In this document: positions 9,871 to 12,401 of the stretch, piece after piece
Layout: each line of letters begins with the position of its first letter
Position numbering within the stretch: the stretch's first letter is position 1
Source: Pseudomonadota bacterium
Lineage (GTDB): Bacteria; Pseudomonadota; Alphaproteobacteria; UBA2136; UBA6156
DNA: 12,401 nt
Reading direction: 5' to 3'
Assembly (NCBI GenBank): GCA_009927255.1
Contig: RFNJ01000068.1
Span: 1-12,401, forward strand
Made by a program: the position numbers and the translations under genes
Notes under the pieces: generated by a model
The model's database searches: none
What the model was told of the DNA's origin: nothing
Seen by the model: the letters and a program-made list of their open reading frames with translations, nothing else

Positions 9871-12363
9871 ATGACCGACACGCCCACCCCCCCCAACAAT
9901 TCACCCAAAAAGCCCGGAACTCTCAGCATTGGCGGCACACTCGGGGTCGGGGCAGGGGTACCGCGCAGCAGCGGCGGTGGGGTCTCGGTAGAAGTCCGCC
10001 GCCGCCGGTTCGACGCCCCCGCCAAGCCCAACAACGTCCCCAATGCCACCACCGCCACGTCGGAAGAAATGCAGCGCCGCATGGCCGCCCTGCAAGCCGC
10101 CCAAACCCAGCCCGAAAACACCAATGCACCTTTGTCGCGCGACGAAATCTTCCGCCGCGCCAGCATGCTCCAAAACGATAGGGTGAAAGACGCCGCCGAA
10201 AAAGCCAAGCGCGAAGCCGAAGAACGCGCCCTCGCCCAACAACAAGCCCAGCAGCAAGCGATAGAACGCGCCGCAACTCGGGCGGGGAGTGGGGCAGGGG
10301 GGGTGCAAAGCGGCACGCTCAGTGGCACCCAAAGCACCGCCCGCACGATTGATAGCAAAGCCTTCACCGGCAAAAAAGTCAGCCTCGAAGACGCCCGCAA
10401 ACGCACCACTGGCGGCAAGCCGGAAGGCCGCGACCTTACCAGCAAACGCGGCCGCAATGCCTATCTGGAAGAACTGGCCGATCGCCAACGCGCTACCAGT
10501 GGTGGCCGCCGCCGCCGTGGCCCGCGTGAAGAACAAACCGAGCAATCCAACCTGCCGCAAGAAAAAGTTTTCCGCGATGTGCTCATCCCCGAGTTCATCA
10601 CCGTGGCCGAACTCGCCGCCCGCATGGCCGAAAAAAGCGCCGACGTGGTCAAAAAGCTGATGCTGATGGGCGAAATGGTCACCGCCAACCAAACGATTGA
10701 CCAAGCCACCGCAGAACTAATCGTCACTGAATTCGGCCACCGCCCCAAAGTCCAGCAAACCGTCAGCATCGAAGAATCATTGCTCGAAGCGCCGGACGCC
10801 GCCGAAGCCCTGCAAACCCGCCCTCCAATTGTCACCGTCATGGGCCACGTCGACCACGGTAAAACCACCCTGCTCGATAGCCTGCGTAAAACCAGCGTCG
10901 CCAAAGGCGAAGCGGGTGGCATCACCCAGCACATCGGCGCCTACCAAGTCACCGCGCCCTCGGGCCGCAAAATCACCTTCCTCGATACCCCCGGCCACGC
11001 CGCCTTCACCGCCATGCGCGCCCGCGGCGCCAAACTCACCGATGTGGTGATTCTAGTGGTCGCCGCCGATGACGGCATCATGCCTCAAACGATAGAAGCC
11101 ATCCAACACGCCAAAGCCGCCGGCGTGCCCATCGTGGTCGCCATGAACAAAATGGACAAACCCGAAGCCAACCCACAAAAGGTGAAGAACGAACTGCTGG
11201 CCCACGAAGTTATAATTGAAGAATTCGGCGGCGAAACCCCCTGCGTCCCCGTCAGCGCGCTGAAGGGAACCGGCCTCGCCGAACTCGAAGAAATCGTCCT
11301 GCTCCAAGCCGACGTCCTCGATTTGAAAGCCAACCCCAACCGCCGCGCCGATGGCGTGGTGGTGGAAAGCCGCCTCGATAAAGGCCGCGGCCCCGTCGCC
11401 ACCGTCGTCGTGCAACGCGGCACCCTCAAAGCAGGCGATATCGTGGTGGCAGGCAGCGTCTGGGGCCGTGTGCGGGCATTGGTGAACGACCTCGGCCAAA
11501 CCGTCAAAACCGCCACCCCCGCCCAACCGGTGGAATTGCTCGGCCTGCAAGGCGTGCCCCAAGCGGGCGACCAATTCATCGTCGCGGCCGATGAAAAAGC
11601 CGCCAAAGAAGCCGCCGCCCAACGCGAAACCCTCGCCCGCGAACGCGCCCAAGCCGCCCGTAAAATGACGCTTGAGGGCCTGATGGAAAAAATCTCCGAC
11701 GCTGGCGAAGGCGTGAAGGACTTGAACCTTATCGTCAAAACCGACGTCCAAGGCAGCGCCGAAGCCATCACCTTCGCGCTCAATCAACTCAACGACAACC
11801 AACAGCAAGTCAAAGTTAAAGTGGTCGGCGGCGGCGTTGGCGTCATCACCGAAACCGACGTCAACCTCGCCATCGCCAGCAAAGCCCTCATCGTCGGCTT
11901 CAATGTGCGGGCCGATGCCACCGCCCGCGGCCTCGCCGAACAACACGGGATAGAGCTGCGCTACTACACCATCATCTATAATTTGGTCGATGATATCAAA
12001 GCCGCGATGTCCGGACTCTTAGCTCCAAGTGTGGTGGAAGAAACGCTGGGCCAAGCCGAAATCCGCCAGTTGTTCACCTTCGGCAAAATCAAAATCGCTG
12101 GCTGCATGGTCACCTCGGGCAAAATCATGCGCGGCAGCAAGGTGCGGATTATCCGCGACGGCGCCACCGTCCACACCGGCGAACTGGCAACGCTGAAGCG
12201 CAACAAAGACGACGCCAAAGACGTGGCCAGCGGCTTCGAATGCGGCATGACGTTTGCAAATTTCACCGATTTTAAAGAAAAAGACGTCGTCGAAGCCTAC
12301 CAACAAAAAGAAGTCAAAAGAACCATCGACGACCTCAAACAACTCGCCACCAAACAACCCTAA
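9871..12363 (+). CDS. infB: Translation initiation factor IF-2
   Basis: An 830-residue IF-2, the GTPase that brings fMet-tRNA to the 30S subunit and promotes 50S joining. Residues 1-230 are a low-complexity N-terminal region with a Gly/Arg stretch (SGGGVSVEVRRRRF) and an Ala/Glu/Gln-rich coiled-coil-like part (AEKAKREAEERALAQQQAQQ). The IF2_N domain follows at about 231-290 (EKVFRDVLIPEFITVAELA). GTPase motifs are intact: G1 GHVDHGKT at 325-332, G2 GGITQHIG at 349-356, G3 DTPGH at 372-376, G4 NKMD at 426-429 and G5 SAL at 462-464. Domains II, III and the fMet-tRNA-binding C-terminal domain follow (FTFGKIKIAGCMVTSGKI near the end). The ATG at 9871 has only a weak AAGG upstream. It pairs with ylxR as usual. 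rbfA is not visible in the last 38 nt. Confidence 0.98.
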   Translation: MTDTPTPPNNSPKKPGTLSIGGTLGVGAGVPRSSGGGVSVEVRRRRFDAPAKPNNVPNATTATSEEMQRRMAALQAAQTQPENTNAPLSRDEIFRRASMLQNDRVKDAAEKAKREAEERALAQQQAQQQAIERAATRAGSGAGGVQSGTLSGTQSTARTIDSKAFTGKKVSLEDARKRTTGGKPEGRDLTSKRGRNAYLEELADRQRATSGGRRRRGPREEQTEQSNLPQEKVFRDVLIPEFITVAELAARMAEKSADVVKKLMLMGEMVTANQTIDQATAELIVTEFGHRPKVQQTVSIEESLLEAPDAAEALQTRPPIVTVMGHVDHGKTTLLDSLRKTSVAKGEAGGITQHIGAYQVTAPSGRKITFLDTPGHAAFTAMRARGAKLTDVVILVVAADDGIMPQTIEAIQHAKAAGVPIVVAMNKMDKPEANPQKVKNELLAHEVIIEEFGGETPCVPVSALKGTGLAELEEIVLLQADVLDLKANPNRRADGVVVESRLDKGRGPVATVVVQRGTLKAGDIVVAGSVWGRVRALVNDLGQTVKTATPAQPVELLGLQGVPQAGDQFIVAADEKAAKEAAAQRETLARERAQAARKMTLEGLMEKISDAGEGVKDLNLIVKTDVQGSAEAITFALNQLNDNQQQVKVKVVGGGVGVITETDVNLAIASKALIVGFNVRADATARGLAEQHGIELRYYTIIYNLVDDIKAAMSGLLAPSVVEETLGQAEIRQLFTFGKIKIAGCMVTSGKIMRGSKVRIIRDGATVHTGELATLKRNKDDAKDVASGFECGMTFANFTDFKEKDVVEAYQQKEVKRTIDDLKQLATKQP

Positions 12364-12401
12364 CTCTTAATATCTGTTTAATAATCCCCCAACCAAGAGA
12401 C

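Noticed and set aside
9871..10560. The low-complexity N-terminal region of IF-2 as a sign of damage or fusion
   Set aside because: Long, variable, charged N-terminal regions are normal in bacterial IF-2.
12364..12401. Possible terminator after infB (CTCTT...AAGAG)
   Set aside because: Only five complementary bases over a long A/T-rich loop, and the window ends there. rbfA and other genes usually follow infB, so a terminator cannot be supported.

Overview
The window looks like a chromosomal segment of an alphaproteobacterium, perhaps a deep-branching or poorly sampled lineage. Four things point that way. The S5 N-terminus is extended and charged. The bL36-like protein lacks zinc-binding cysteines, as alphaproteobacterial L36 does. 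IF-2 begins with an Arg/Gly-rich segment of alphaproteobacterial style. A cytochrome c oxidase subunit III lies at the left edge. Coding sequence is strongly C-biased at third codon positions. Almost all genes are on the + strand; one small secreted-protein gene is on the - strand. No tRNA, rRNA, CRISPR array, IS element or integrase was found.

Layout: (1) 2-796: the end of a COX3 gene and a short RNase D. (2) 797-1131: a non-coding stretch with two palindromic elements, then a promoter and structured leader. (3) 1132-3073: rplR, rpsE and rplO, closed by a terminator. (4) 3134-4518: a translationally coupled pair, a nicotianamine-synthase-like aminobutyryltransferase and a GNAT acetyltransferase, sitting where secY and adk usually lie. 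(5) 4545-6881: promoter, a divergent bL36 (rpmJ), rpsM, rpsK, rpoA and a terminator. (6) 6892-7703: promoter, structured leader, rpmI, rplT and a terminator. (7) 7718-9019: pheS without pheT, then a lipoprotein gene that appears frameshifted, then a terminator. (8) 9037-9538: a convergent gene for a small exported protein, with its own terminator and promoter. (9) 9545-12363: ylxR and infB.

Functionally this is mostly a translation and transcription core: ribosomal proteins L18, S5, L15, L36, S13, S11, L35 and L20, RNA polymerase alpha, PheRS alpha, RnpM/YlxR and IF-2. The usual operons are broken up. rpmD, secY, adk, rplQ, infC, pheT and nusA are all missing from their customary positions, and each fragment seems to have gained its own promoter. 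Three of these promoters share one design: TTGMCA, a 17-nt spacer and a YAAARG hexamer.

The most notable item is the NAS-like/GNAT pair embedded in this housekeeping region. It may specify an uncharacterised nicotianamine- or opine-type metallophore, possibly acetylated. Other points of interest are an S5 with long low-complexity tails at both ends, a bL36 with an internal insertion, an rpmI leader whose Shine-Dalgarno lies in a hairpin, and several genes that may be translated from leaderless or nearly leaderless mRNAs.
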